Assembly (NCBI GenBank): GCA_022798155.1
Contig: JAAWLY010000050.1
Location: 1-13,518, forward strand
DNA: 13,518 nt
Origin: Lawsonibacter sp.
GTDB taxonomy: Bacteria > Bacillota > Clostridia > Oscillospirales > Oscillospiraceae
Direction: 5' to 3'
The notes below the pieces were generated by a model. It saw only the letters and a program-made list of their open reading frames with translations. It was not told the DNA's origin and did no database searches. A program made the translations under genes and the position numbers. Shown here piece after piece: positions 1 through 7,748 of the stretch (the first letter of the stretch is position 1; each line of letters starts with the position of its first letter).

Positions 1-1
1 A

Positions 2-99
2 AATTGGTAGACATCTGGTAGACGGGCTGAAAAACGAAACCGCCGCCAACCCCTGGGGCGCAGGGGTTTGACGGCGATTTTGGTAGACTTTTGGTAGAC
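2..99. repeat. Two tandem pairs of an 11-base repeat (core TGGTAGAC) flanking a hairpin
   Basis: The core TGGTAGAC occurs four times in the same orientation, starting at 5, 16, 81 and 92. Within each pair the copies are exactly 11 bases apart: units 2-12 and 13-23, then 78-88 and 89-99. The right-hand pair is a perfect tandem repeat of TTTTGGTAGAC. The two pairs are 76 bases apart and enclose the hairpin at 41-76. One helical turn between copies suggests a protein bound along one face of the DNA. Arm-type sites of a recombinase, or a regulator site, are possible. No protein using it is visible, because the window starts here. Confidence 0.75.
41..76. terminator. Long GC-rich hairpin, probable terminator of a gene left of the window
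   Basis: Bases 41-55 pair with 61-76 around a five-base loop (56-60), with one C-A mismatch (46/71) and one bulged T (67). On the plus strand it is followed by ATTTT, which fits a rho-independent terminator for a plus-strand gene ending before the window. On the minus strand it is followed by GTTTCGTTTTTC, so it could also work in that direction as a backup. Placement between two tandem repeat pairs leaves open a structural role instead. Confidence 0.5.
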
Positions 100-129
100 C
101 AGCACAAGGCAGCCTGCCGGAGAGAAGCA

Positions 130-164
130 AAAAGCACCTGTCCGCAATGCAAACAGGTGCTTTT
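130..164 (-). terminator. Terminator of the TAXI-TRAP operon
   Basis: A perfect 12-base inverted repeat (130-141 with 153-164, 11-base loop) lies 21 bases past the stop of the binding-protein gene. Read on the minus strand the stem ends in a run of T residues (complement of A129-A133), the standard intrinsic terminator form. The other strand also ends in TTTT, so it may stop transcription in both directions. Confidence 0.88.
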
Positions 165-184
165 CCTCGGTAATCATTTCAATT

Positions 185-1243
185 TTAGAGCACACCGATT
201 TCCTTATAGTACCGCTCGGCGCCGGCGTGGAGAGGCAGATTAGCGATATCCTTCACAGCCTCTTCGGGGGTGAGGCCCTTCAGGTTGCCCTGAGCCTCGC
301 CCAGCTGGTCGATATTCTCCCAGAAAGTCTTGGTCAAGTCATAGACGGCCTGCTCACTCAAATCTCCCCGGCAGAACATGACCATCTTAATGGCAGAAGT
401 CTGCACATCCTCGTCCTGGCCGGGATAAGTGCCGGCAGGGATGGTGAAGGGAGCATACCAGGGGTAGTCGGCCTGGAGCGTAGAAATAATCTCATCGCTA
501 ATGTTCAGCAGCTTGCAGCCGGCGGAGCAGGCCTGAGATACCGCACTGGCGGGAGCGCCGGACATAATCCAAGCTCCGTCGATGGTGCCGTTCTGGAGCA
601 TATCAGCGGCATCCGTGAAGGCAATATATTCGCAGTTGATATCGTCAGGATAGGTCAGGCCGGCGGCGGTGAAGTGGTTCATGCACTCGCCCTCCACGCT
701 GGAACCGGCGGCGGCCACAGCAAAGTGCTTGCCCTTGACACCGGCCAGGTCGGTAATACCGGACTTCTCGGTGACCACCACCTGGTTAGGGTTGAAGTAC
801 AGCCCGCCGATGACCTTCAAGTCGTCGTAAGCGTAGCCCTCAAAGCTGTCGGTGCCGTTGAGGCACTGGTAGCAGTTGGAGCTGATCGCGATGGACACCT
901 GAGCTTCGCCCTCAGACACCTGGGTCAGGTTGTCAATACCGCCGTTAGAGGCCTGGCTGGAGGCGCTGACATAGGGGATCTCGGTGTCCCACAGGTTGGT
1001 AATGGCCGCGCCCACGGCGTAAAGCGCGCCGCCGGAGCTGGCGGTGGGGAAGTTAATGGTCACAGGGTCGGGTTCGGTGCTGGGAGGATTGGAGGCGTCG
1101 CTGGAGCTGCCCGCAGTGGATGCGGAGCTGGGATTGCTGCCGCTTGCGTTGCTGCCGGCGCCGTTGTCTTTGCCGCCGCCGCAGCCGGCCAGGACGGCCA
1201 CCATCAAGGCGGCGGCCAGGGCCATAGAGAGTGCTTTCTTCAT
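185..1243 (-). CDS. TAXI-family TRAP transporter solute-binding lipoprotein
   Basis: This is the external binding subunit of a TRAP importer: it captures a solute outside the cell and passes it to the fused membrane subunit encoded just upstream. Residues 1-20 form a lipoprotein signal peptide with lipobox LAGC, so Cys21 should be lipidated. A Gly/Ser/Asn/Pro-rich tether follows (about 22-58), then the binding domain (about 60-352). The stretch PTASSGGALYAVGAAITNLW (66-85) matches the glycine-rich start typical of TAXI proteins, and length is normal for the family. The start lies 11 bases after AAGGAG (1255-1260), a slightly long but workable spacing. The mature domain holds seven further cysteines (124, 127, 187, 204, 239, 243, 291), which is unusual. 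The substrate cannot be read from sequence; the few characterised TAXI proteins bind small carboxylates or amino acids. The call is firm, the ligand unknown. Confidence 0.93.
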   Translation of the reverse strand: MKKALSMALAAALMVAVLAGCGGGKDNGAGSNASGSNPSSASTAGSSSDASNPPSTEPDPVTINFPTASSGGALYAVGAAITNLWDTEIPYVSASSQASNGGIDNLTQVSEGEAQVSIAISSNCYQCLNGTDSFEGYAYDDLKVIGGLYFNPNQVVVTEKSGITDLAGVKGKHFAVAAAGSSVEGECMNHFTAAGLTYPDDINCEYIAFTDAADMLQNGTIDGAWIMSGAPASAVSQACSAGCKLLNISDEIISTLQADYPWYAPFTIPAGTYPGQDEDVQTSAIKMVMFCRGDLSEQAVYDLTKTFWENIDQLGEAQGNLKGLTPEEAVKDIANLPLHAGAERYYKEIGVL

Positions 1244-1321
1244 GTTTCATCAAACTCCTTTTCAAAAGATATGCGCGTTTTTCCCCGTCATTGGGAATTC
1301 CGGCAGGGAAAATTTTCTTTT

Positions 1322-1351
1322 GGTTCTTTTCTTTTTCAACAGAAAGGAACC
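1322..1351 (-). promoter_or_regulatory. Intercistronic hairpin between TRAP permease and binding protein
   Basis: Bases 1322-1332 pair with 1341-1351 (11-base arms, one mismatch, eight-base loop). In the minus direction the stem starts four bases after the permease stop codon. It is followed by AAAAGAAAATTTT, not a clean T run, so it is a poor terminator. It fits better as a processing or stabilising element that sets the ratio of binding protein to permease, or as a partial terminator. Confidence 0.5.
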
Positions 1352-1355
1352 TATG

Positions 1356-3332
1356 TCAGGCGGCTTTCGGAGAGGGAGCCGCGGGACGACGGGTAAACCA
1401 CTGGAAGGCAAGCACAGCCCCCAGAATGGCAAAGCCAATCACGTCTGTGATGGTGTCGGGATAGAGCATCAGAGGGGCCACGGCGATGAGGACGGCCCGC
1501 TCCAGCCAGCTGGACCTGCGCAGGAACCAGCCCTCCAGGCCGCCTACCAGGGCAACTGTGCCCACGGAGGCGGTAAAAAAGGCCCAGAGACTGCCCACGG
1601 TGGCGGCGGCGGGGTCGGCCCCGATGAGAAGCACCGGGTTATCCAGGAAGAAAAATGGGATCAGGAAGCCCACCAGCCCCAACCGCACCGACAGCAGACC
1701 GGTTTTGGTCTGGTTGGAGCCGGCAATGCCAGAGGCCACATAACTGCTCATAGCCACAGGTGGGGTGATGTTGGAAAGACAGGCGTAGATCAAACAAAAC
1801 ATGTGCGCGGAGATGTCCAGCACCCCGACCTTAATCAGCACCGGCACCGCCACCGCCTGTACAATAACATAAGCGGCCACACCGGGGACCCCCATGCCCA
1901 AAATGGTGGACATAATCATAACCAAAAAGCCCGTGACATAGATGTTGGTATTTTCCACAATGGACAGGATCAGGTAGCCCATATTCAGCCCCAGGCTGGT
2001 GAGGGTTACTGTGCCGATGATAACACCGATGATGACACAGCACACCCCCACGGAAATCGCGCCCCGGGCGCCCTCTACCGTAGCGGCCACAATCTTGTCC
2101 CAGGTCATGCGGGTGTCTTTCCGCAGCCAGCTGGCGGCAACGGTGGCAAAAATGGCAACAACAGCGGCGTAGAGGGGGGTATACCCCATGCACATCAGGG
2201 CAATCAGCACAACCAAGGGGATAACCAGGTGGCCCTGCTCCCGGATGACCTTCACCGCGTCTGGGATATTCTCCTTGGACAGTCCGGACAGCCCCAGGCG
2301 CTTGGCCTCGAAGTGGACGGCGAAGAGCAGCCCTAAATAATAGAGGAAGGCGGGGACAATGGCGGCCAGCATCACGTGGGTATAGCTCAAGCTCAAAAAC
2401 TCCGCCATAACAAAGCCCACCGCCCCCATAATGGGGGGACAAAACTGCCCGCCTGTGGAAGCCACCGCCTCCACCGCCCCGGCAAACTCCTTTTTATAGC
2501 CGGTCTGCTTCATCAGGGGAATGGTGATGGTGCCTGTGGTGGCCACGTTGGCCACCGCCGAGCCGTTAATCATCCCCATCAGGGCGGAGGCCAGCACCGC
2601 CACTTTGGCGGGACCGCCGGGGGTCTGACCCACCAGGGTCAGGGAGAAATCATTGATGAATTTAGAAAACCCGCTGTATTTGAGGAAAGCGCCAAAGACC
2701 ACAAACAAGAAGATATAAGTGGCGGACACGCCAATACCGGTGCCCAGCAGGCCCTGGGTGCCCCAAAACTGGGTAGCCAGCACCCGCTTCAGGGTAAAGC
2801 CATTGTGGCCCAGCCGGCCGGGCAGATAGGTGCCAAACCAGTTATAAGCCAAAAAGATAGCCGCCAGAATGGCCAGATTGCCCGAGGCGCGGCGGGCGGC
2901 CTCAAAGGCCAGCACCAGAGCCACGCCGGCAATCACCAGCTCCATCTGGTTCACCCGTCCGCCGGTCTGGGCAATACGGGTGTAGTTCAAAATCAGATAG
3001 CCAAAGCTGAGGACGGTCAGCGCAATCAGCACCCAGTCCCAAAGGGGGGGCAGCCTGCGCACCCGGTTTTCTTTTTTATAAGTAGGATAGAGCAGGAAGG
3101 TAAAAACCAGCAGGAAAACACAGTGAATTGCCCGCAGGTTGACAGCGCTGATCAGGCCAACGGTACTGAAGTAGAGCTGGAACACCGTCCAAAGACACAG
3201 CAAAACGGTAATGGCGGTCCCCATCGGACCGGTGTAGGTTCGGGTGCGGGACTCCGCCTCCTTCTCCTCCAGAAGCTCCTGGGCCTTCTTCTCCAGGTCC
3301 TGGGACTGCGCCTGTATGTTGTTTTCTCCCAT
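1356..3332 (-). CDS. TRAP transporter fused permease subunit (TAXI type, DctQ-DctM fusion)
   Basis: This is the membrane half of the importer. It joins the small (Q) and large (M) TRAP membrane subunits in one 658-residue chain, as is usual for TAXI systems, and drives uptake with an ion gradient rather than ATP. Residues 1-38 are hydrophilic and glutamate/lysine-rich, with short coiled-coil character. About four hydrophobic segments follow (about 38-62, 68-84, 98-116, 132-146), then the large multi-span M domain. The conserved TRAP-M block lies at about 239-311 and includes GGPAKVAVLASALMG, INGSAVANVATTG and GGQFCPPIMGA. The start is supported by GGGGAGG (3338-3344) five bases before ATG. 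It is first in a two-gene operon, with the binding protein following after 112 bases. The chain ends in a short Pro/Ala-rich tail. No frameshift or missing block is seen. Confidence 0.94.
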   Translation of the reverse strand: MGENNIQAQSQDLEKKAQELLEEKEAESRTRTYTGPMGTAITVLLCLWTVFQLYFSTVGLISAVNLRAIHCVFLLVFTFLLYPTYKKENRVRRLPPLWDWVLIALTVLSFGYLILNYTRIAQTGGRVNQMELVIAGVALVLAFEAARRASGNLAILAAIFLAYNWFGTYLPGRLGHNGFTLKRVLATQFWGTQGLLGTGIGVSATYIFLFVVFGAFLKYSGFSKFINDFSLTLVGQTPGGPAKVAVLASALMGMINGSAVANVATTGTITIPLMKQTGYKKEFAGAVEAVASTGGQFCPPIMGAVGFVMAEFLSLSYTHVMLAAIVPAFLYYLGLLFAVHFEAKRLGLSGLSKENIPDAVKVIREQGHLVIPLVVLIALMCMGYTPLYAAVVAIFATVAASWLRKDTRMTWDKIVAATVEGARGAISVGVCCVIIGVIIGTVTLTSLGLNMGYLILSIVENTNIYVTGFLVMIMSTILGMGVPGVAAYVIVQAVAVPVLIKVGVLDISAHMFCLIYACLSNITPPVAMSSYVASGIAGSNQTKTGLLSVRLGLVGFLIPFFFLDNPVLLIGADPAAATVGSLWAFFTASVGTVALVGGLEGWFLRRSSWLERAVLIAVAPLMLYPDTITDVIGFAILGAVLAFQWFTRRPAAPSPKAA

Positions 3333-3373
3333 GGGGTCCTCCCCTTTGCTTTATTGGTTAAAAGCGTTGAAGT

Positions 3374-3397
3374 AACAGTATCTGTTGTAACACAGAT
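3374..3397. promoter_or_regulatory. Operator-like palindromes over the TRAP promoter -10 box
   Basis: A perfect inverted repeat ATCTGT-6-ACAGAT (3380-3397) covers the -10 box, and a second one, AACAG-3-CTGTT (3374-3386), overlaps it toward the start site. A repressor bound here would block RNA polymerase, which fits a substrate-controlled importer. No regulator gene is present in the window, so the partner is unknown. Confidence 0.5.
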
Positions 3398-3412
3398 GGC
3401 CGGTGTTGTCAA
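3384..3412 (-). promoter_or_regulatory. Promoter of the TAXI-TRAP operon
   Basis: On the minus strand a perfect -35 box TTGACA (3407-3412) is followed by 17 bases and a -10 box TACAAC (3384-3389), with an extended TGT just before it. The start codon of the permease lies about 50 bases downstream. This is a housekeeping sigma-type promoter. Confidence 0.8.
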
Positions 3413-3500
3413 GCACTTTCCCGGGGCAAAGCGCGTATTTCGTAAAAATGCCTGCCAGACCTTGAAAAACGCCGAAAAAATTCAGCGCTTTTTGACAAGA

Positions 3501-4907
3501 TCAGCGGTGGACTCCCGCCTTGAGGGGCACCGGATCGGGGAGGGGGAGTTCCTCTGGGCTGTTGGGGTAGATCCGGCGGAGCTTGGCGATGCAGGCCACG
3601 CTTGCGGGCACCAAAAACAGGTCGGCGCACACCCAGGCGGCGGGGGAGGCGAAGCAGGCGGCGGTGTAGCCGAAGGCGGGCACCAGCAGCAGCCCCACCC
3701 CGGTGCGGGCAGCCATCTCCAGCACGCCGGCCAGAATGGCGAAGGGGCTAAAGCCCATCCCCTGGATGGAGAACCGCACAATATTCACCAGAGACAGAGG
3801 GAAGAAGAAGGCAGACTGTATGACCACATACCGGGCGGTCAGCTCCACCAGGAAGGCCGCGTCCAGCTCGCTGGAATCCAGAAAGAGCAGGGCGCACTGG
3901 GGGGCAAACACCAGCATAGCGCACAGGGCGGCGGCCGAATAAATCAGGCCCAGCAGAGAGCAGGACCGGATACCCTGGCCCAGCCGATCCAACTTACACG
4001 CCCCCACGTTCTGCCCGCAGTAGGTGGCCATAGTGGCCCCCATGGCGTCGAAGGGGCAGGCCAGCAGCTGGTAGACCTTGGCCCCCGCCGCTACAGCGGC
4101 CACATAGAGGCTGCCCAGGGCGTTTACTGAGGACTGGAGCACAATAGAGCCAATGGCGGTGATGGAATATTGCAGCCCCATGGGAATCCCCATCGTACAC
4201 AGCACACCGCAGGCGTGAAGGTCCAGCCGCCGCTCATCCCGGGTCATGCGCAGGATGGGATACTTCCGGGTCATATAGAACAGGCAGGCCGCGCCAGACA
4301 CCCCCTGAGAGGCTACTGTGGCCAGGGCCGCGCCGGCCACCCCAGCATTAAACCAGAGAATGAGGGTAAAATCCAGCACAATGTTCAGGCAGGAGGATAG
4401 GGCCAGAAAGTACACCGGCGTTCTGCTGTCCCCCAGGGAGCGGATGATCCCGGCCAGCAGATTATAGAGGAAAGTGGCGGGAATGCCCATGAAGATGATA
4501 AAAATATAGGTGCAGGCGTCGTGAAAAATGTCCGCCGGAGTCAGCATCACCGTAAGAATCCGGCGGCACAGCAGACCGGTGGATACGGTGAGCACGACGG
4601 CAAAAAGAATCGCCAAATAGGCCGCGTTGGCCACGTAGCGGCGCATTTTGGAGGGCTCATTGGCCCCCATCCGCTGGGCCACCGGGATGGCAAAGCCGTT
4701 GCACACCCCCATGCAGAAGCCTATTACAAAAAAGTTGATGGAGCCGGTGGAGCCCACCGCCGCCAGGGCGGCGGAGCCCAGCAGCTTGCCTACAATCATA
4801 GCGTCCACCATGTTGTAGAGCTGCTGAAACAGCATTCCAAACAGGGTGGGCAGGGCAAAGCCAAGAATCAGCCGCATGGGATTGCCGACAGTCAGGTCCT
4901 TTGTCAT
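3501..4907 (-). CDS. MATE-family multidrug efflux transporter
   Basis: This is a 468-residue inner-membrane antiporter that exports drugs or metabolites in exchange for sodium or protons. The length and the two-halved pattern of about 12 hydrophobic segments match the MATE family. The N-terminus has the familiar form: a short charged start, GNPM, a first span with LPTLFGMLFQQLYNMVDAMI, then VGKLLGSAALAAVG. The open frame reaches 5015, but the first 36 codons would lie over a clear promoter. The ATG at 4907 has a perfect AGGAGG seven bases upstream and is chosen. The gene has its own promoter, and an ABC operon terminator precedes it, so it is probably a single-gene unit. The 168 bases after it lead to the TRAP gene; no convincing terminator was found there. 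The substrate cannot be told from sequence. Confidence 0.94.
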   Translation of the reverse strand: MTKDLTVGNPMRLILGFALPTLFGMLFQQLYNMVDAMIVGKLLGSAALAAVGSTGSINFFVIGFCMGVCNGFAIPVAQRMGANEPSKMRRYVANAAYLAILFAVVLTVSTGLLCRRILTVMLTPADIFHDACTYIFIIFMGIPATFLYNLLAGIIRSLGDSRTPVYFLALSSCLNIVLDFTLILWFNAGVAGAALATVASQGVSGAACLFYMTRKYPILRMTRDERRLDLHACGVLCTMGIPMGLQYSITAIGSIVLQSSVNALGSLYVAAVAAGAKVYQLLACPFDAMGATMATYCGQNVGACKLDRLGQGIRSCSLLGLIYSAAALCAMLVFAPQCALLFLDSSELDAAFLVELTARYVVIQSAFFFPLSLVNIVRFSIQGMGFSPFAILAGVLEMAARTGVGLLLVPAFGYTAACFASPAAWVCADLFLVPASVACIAKLRRIYPNSPEELPLPDPVPLKAGVHR

Positions 4908-4914
4908 AGAGGTC

Positions 4915-4920
4915 CCTCCT
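4915..4920 (-). promoter_or_regulatory. Ribosome site fixing the MATE start
   Basis: On the minus strand AGGAGG lies seven bases before the ATG at 4907. It decides the start against the longer frame that opens at 5015, whose extra codons cover the -10 and -35 boxes. Confidence 0.88.
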
Positions 4921-4937
4921 CGTGAAAATCTCCGCTT

Positions 4938-4966
4938 ATTATAGTCATCTCTCCCCTGTCTGCCTA
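4938..4966 (-). promoter_or_regulatory. Promoter of the MATE gene
   Basis: On the minus strand a perfect -10 box TATAAT (4938-4943) lies 17 bases after a -35 box TAGGCA (4961-4966, four of six consensus bases). It sits about 30 bases before the chosen ATG, so the transcript has a short leader carrying the strong ribosome site. Confidence 0.78.
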
Positions 4967-5064
4967 GCGGCTTTTTGACGGTTTTTATCCCTCTGTCCAG
5001 ATAAATTTTCATCAAAATCCCTCTGCAAAGCGGCCCTAGGGGGGCAGCCCGGCAGAAATACAGA

Positions 5065-5093
5065 ACCCGCCCAGCAGTTACAGCCAGGCGGGT
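5065..5093 (-). terminator. Terminator after the BceAB-like operon
   Basis: The arms 5065-5075 and 5083-5093 pair over 11 positions, with two G-U pairs in the RNA, around a seven-base loop. In the minus direction this starts six bases past the permease stop and is followed by TTCTGTATTTC. It is a moderate intrinsic terminator separating this operon from the MATE gene. Confidence 0.72.
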
Positions 5094-5098
5094 CTTGC

Positions 5099-6964
5099 TT
5101 ACGCGTTTTTTGCCATTCTCCGGCAGGCCAGGGCGGTGGCCAGGAAATATCCCCCGTAGACCACCAGGATCACCCCGGCGGTGACGGCGGAGCTGGCGGT
5201 AACATCCACCTTGCCGGCGGTGGCGATGATATCGTTGGCGGCCTTCATGCCCACCACCGAGTGGACCAGGGCCAGCGTCAGGGGAAGGAGAAAGGCCAGG
5301 GCCACCTGCTGGGTGGCGGATTTGGCCACCTGTCTCTCCTCAGCGCCCAGGCGGCGGAGGATGGCGTACCGCCGGCTGTTGTCAGCCCCCTGGCTGAGTT
5401 GCTGGAGGGCCAGCACCGCCGTCGCGGCCAGCAGGAAGGTAAAGCCCAGGTACAGTCCCAAAAACAGGACCAGGATTTTATTCCCCATCATGTCCTGATA
5501 GACCTCCAGCCGGCTGTCGGAGTAGATGGACCGGGTGGTTTCGAAGGGCGCGGTCAGCTGGAAGATGGCCCGCTCGACCTCCTCCGCCTGACCGGCGTAG
5601 TTGGCCGACCAGCACTGGCAGATGGGCTCCAGGCCCTGGGTCCTCCCGTCCTCCACAACGAGATACCGCCAATGGGAAGCGCCGTTCAGCGGACTGGCCT
5701 CCACCACCTGATACGCCCCGGCGGCAAGCTCAAGGGGCGGCTGGCCCAGGAGCGTCAGCTGCCGGTTATAATCGGACAGAGCCAGCACCGCCTGAACCGG
5801 GCCCTCTTCCCCCCGTTCAAAGCCAGTGACCTCCGGGTTGTTGCGGTAGAGGGTTATGGAGTTCTGTCCGCTGAGGCGGGCCTCTGTGTCGAAGCCGCCC
5901 TCCCGGAGCAGGGCGGGGAAGTCCATGGGCTCATCGCCGCCTTCCACATCGTAGTAGTCCCAAAAAGTGATATCCACCGGGGCCTCCCCATCGGTCATGG
6001 AGGACAGGGTGTTATTCAGGCCGATGGAGCTGGCGGTGATGCCGATGGCCAGCAGGAGGAGGATACACACCACCGTCTGGGCCAGATAGGTGGTGTGGAC
6101 CTTGCTGAGCCACTGGCGCAGGGTAAATACATTCAGGTTTTTGTAGTACAGCCCCGGGCGGCGCTGGACGAACTTCATCACAAAGCCGGACAGGGAGCGG
6201 AAAATGAGCAGCGTCCCCAGGGTGCCCAGCCCCAGCATGGGGAAGCAAAGAAAGGGAACCGCCACGGCCAGCGCCATGCCGAAGGTGAGCAGAATGGCGT
6301 AGGCTCCAATCAGACAGATCACGCCGATAACCAGCTGAACCACCGCCACTGTCAGGGGCCGGGGCTTGAGCACCTCGTTTTTCCGCTCCCCATGGATCAG
6401 CTCGATGAGCCTGGCCCGAGACACCTGCACCCCGCTGAGGGCCATCACCAGCAGGAAGATAATCCCAAAATAGATCACCGTCTTGCCTGCGGCGGCGGGG
6501 GAAAACTTGATCGCCAGCAGGGCGGATACGTCCATCTCGAACATGGACAAAGTGAGGGCGGACATGCCGAAGCTGGCCAGCACTCCCAGCCCCAGCCCGG
6601 CGGCCAGGGAGATCAGCCCCACGATGCCCGTCTCCAGAAAGAGCAGCCGGGACACCTGGCCCTGGCTCAGGCCCAGCAGCAGATAGGTGCCCAGCTCCCG
6701 CTTGCGGCGGCGGAGGAGGAAGCGGTTGGCGTAGAGGATCAGGCAGGCCAGCACTACCGCCACAAAGACGGAAAAGATGTCTATGATGGTCATAATGGCG
6801 TCCACCATGGGGTTTTTGCTCTGGGACAGGTAGACGATGGCCCCCTGGCCCTCGATGGAGTTGAAGGTATAGAACAGGCACACGCCAAAGGTGAGTGTAA
6901 GGAGATACACCCCGTAGTCCCGGAAGGACCGGCGCACGTTGCGCAGGGCCAGCTTAGAGAACAT
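5099..6964 (-). CDS. BceB-like ABC transporter permease (FtsX superfamily)
   Basis: This is the 621-residue membrane subunit that works with the ATPase encoded just before it. The layout is that of BceB-type permeases, with about ten spans. TM1 is near 17-37. A basic loop after TM2 carries FLLRRRKRELGTYLLLGLS (about 82-100). About seven spans lie before residue 308, then a large external domain of about 190 residues (about 310-500), then three spans. A cytosolic RRYAILRRLGAEERQV motif follows the eighth span. In characterised relatives such as Bacillus BceAB, the external domain contacts cell-wall-active peptide antibiotics or their lipid targets, and the complex both signals and detoxifies. 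The start overlaps the ATPase end by 11 bases, and GGGAGG (6973-6978) lies eight bases upstream, indicating coupled translation. The actual ligand is unknown. Confidence 0.9.
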   Translation of the reverse strand: MFSKLALRNVRRSFRDYGVYLLTLTFGVCLFYTFNSIEGQGAIVYLSQSKNPMVDAIMTIIDIFSVFVAVVLACLILYANRFLLRRRKRELGTYLLLGLSQGQVSRLLFLETGIVGLISLAAGLGLGVLASFGMSALTLSMFEMDVSALLAIKFSPAAAGKTVIYFGIIFLLVMALSGVQVSRARLIELIHGERKNEVLKPRPLTVAVVQLVIGVICLIGAYAILLTFGMALAVAVPFLCFPMLGLGTLGTLLIFRSLSGFVMKFVQRRPGLYYKNLNVFTLRQWLSKVHTTYLAQTVVCILLLLAIGITASSIGLNNTLSSMTDGEAPVDITFWDYYDVEGGDEPMDFPALLREGGFDTEARLSGQNSITLYRNNPEVTGFERGEEGPVQAVLALSDYNRQLTLLGQPPLELAAGAYQVVEASPLNGASHWRYLVVEDGRTQGLEPICQCWSANYAGQAEEVERAIFQLTAPFETTRSIYSDSRLEVYQDMMGNKILVLFLGLYLGFTFLLAATAVLALQQLSQGADNSRRYAILRRLGAEERQVAKSATQQVALAFLLPLTLALVHSVVGMKAANDIIATAGKVDVTASSAVTAGVILVVYGGYFLATALACRRMAKNA

Positions 6965-7721
6965 CGGCCATCCCTCCCCCCATCCGGGTGACCACCTGGA
7001 TGATTTTTTGGAAGAAAACCTTCCGGCTGTCCGCCCCCCGGTGGAGCTCCAGGAACAGCCGTCCGTCCTGGAGAAAGACCACCCGGCGGCAGCAGCTGGC
7101 GGTAAAGGCGTCGTGGGTGACCATCAGGATGGTGGTGCCCTTTTCCTGGTTCAGGGCGTCCAGCCGGCTCAGCAGCAGAGAGGAGGCCTTGGAGTCCAGG
7201 GCGCCGGTGGGCTCGTCGGCCAGCACCAGGGCGGGGTGGGTCACCATGGCCCGGGCGGCGGCGCAGCGCTGCTGCTGGCCCCCGGACATCTGGTAGGGGT
7301 ACTTGTTCAGGCAGTCGGAGATACCCAAAAACTCCGCCATCTCCCGCACCCGCTTGTCGATCTTCTGGGCGGGAGCCCGGATGATAGACAGAGACAGGGC
7401 AATGTTCTCATAGGCGGTGAGGGTATCCAGCAGGTTGCAGTCCTGGAAAATGAAGCCCAGCCGCTCCCGGCGGAATTTAGCCAACTCCTTGCCCTTCAGG
7501 CGGGTCAGCTCCCTGCCGTCGATGACGATAGAGCCGGAGGTGGGCCGGTCAATGGTGGACACGCAGTTGAGCAGTGTGGTCTTGCCCGAGCCGGAGGGAC
7601 CCATCACCCCCACGAACTCCCCCGCCTCCAGCGTCAGGGACACCCCGTCCAGAGCGTGGGTGACCGCCCCGCCCTTGCCATAGACCTTTTTCAGTTCGGT
7701 TACCGTTAAAATCTCAGACAT
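6954..7721 (-). CDS. BceA-like ABC transporter ATP-binding protein
   Basis: This is the cytosolic ATPase that powers the FtsX-type permease encoded by the overlapping next gene. All nucleotide-binding motifs are intact: Walker A GPSGSGKTT (41-49), Q-loop Gln93, signature SGGQQQR (146-152), Walker B LVLADE (165-170), D-loop GALD (173-176) and H-loop His203. At 255 residues it has the usual length of the MacB/LolD/BceA group. The ATG at 7721 is preceded by AAGGAG at good spacing. It lies 27 bases after a short peptide gene (7749-7892) and is probably co-transcribed with it from the promoter near 7926. In Firmicutes such pairs usually sit beside a sensor kinase and response regulator; none is present here. 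Antibiotic-peptide resistance is the likely role by family. Confidence 0.94.
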   Translation of the reverse strand: MSEILTVTELKKVYGKGGAVTHALDGVSLTLEAGEFVGVMGPSGSGKTTLLNCVSTIDRPTSGSIVIDGRELTRLKGKELAKFRRERLGFIFQDCNLLDTLTAYENIALSLSIIRAPAQKIDKRVREMAEFLGISDCLNKYPYQMSGGQQQRCAAARAMVTHPALVLADEPTGALDSKASSLLLSRLDALNQEKGTTILMVTHDAFTASCCRRVVFLQDGRLFLELHRGADSRKVFFQKIIQVVTRMGGGMADVL

Positions 7722-7748
7722 AATTATTCTCCTTTTTGATAAATCCGG

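Noticed and set aside
3..70. Tail of a plus-strand coding frame at the left edge (stop at 68-70)
   Set aside because: It is only about 22 codons, runs through the 11-base repeats and the hairpin arm, and has no recognisable protein feature.
227..1396. 389-codon open frame on the plus strand
   Set aside because: It lies opposite the well-supported TAXI binding protein, has a low-complexity Gly/Ala/Val/His composition and no recognisable domain. Long antisense frames are expected in GC-rich codon-biased genes.
1044..2336. 430-codon plus-strand open frame
   Set aside because: It is antisense to the TRAP genes, rich in His/Gln/Gly with no motif, and the opposite strand carries clear family blocks.
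3413..3500. Possible terminator after the MATE gene
   Set aside because: There are T-rich tracts on the minus strand, but the best stem has mismatches next to the A/T pairs and is too weak to claim.
2376..4130. 584-codon plus-strand open frame spanning the TRAP-MATE gap
   Set aside because: Despite crossing an intergenic region, its composition is a shadow of the two minus-strand genes and it shows no domain.
4908..5015. 36-codon N-terminal extension of the MATE gene
   Set aside because: The extra codons overlap TATAAT and its -35 box, and the shorter start has a perfect ribosome site.
5261..6991. 576-codon plus-strand open frame
   Set aside because: It is antisense to the BceB-like permease, rich in Gln/Gly/His, with no motif or ribosome site.
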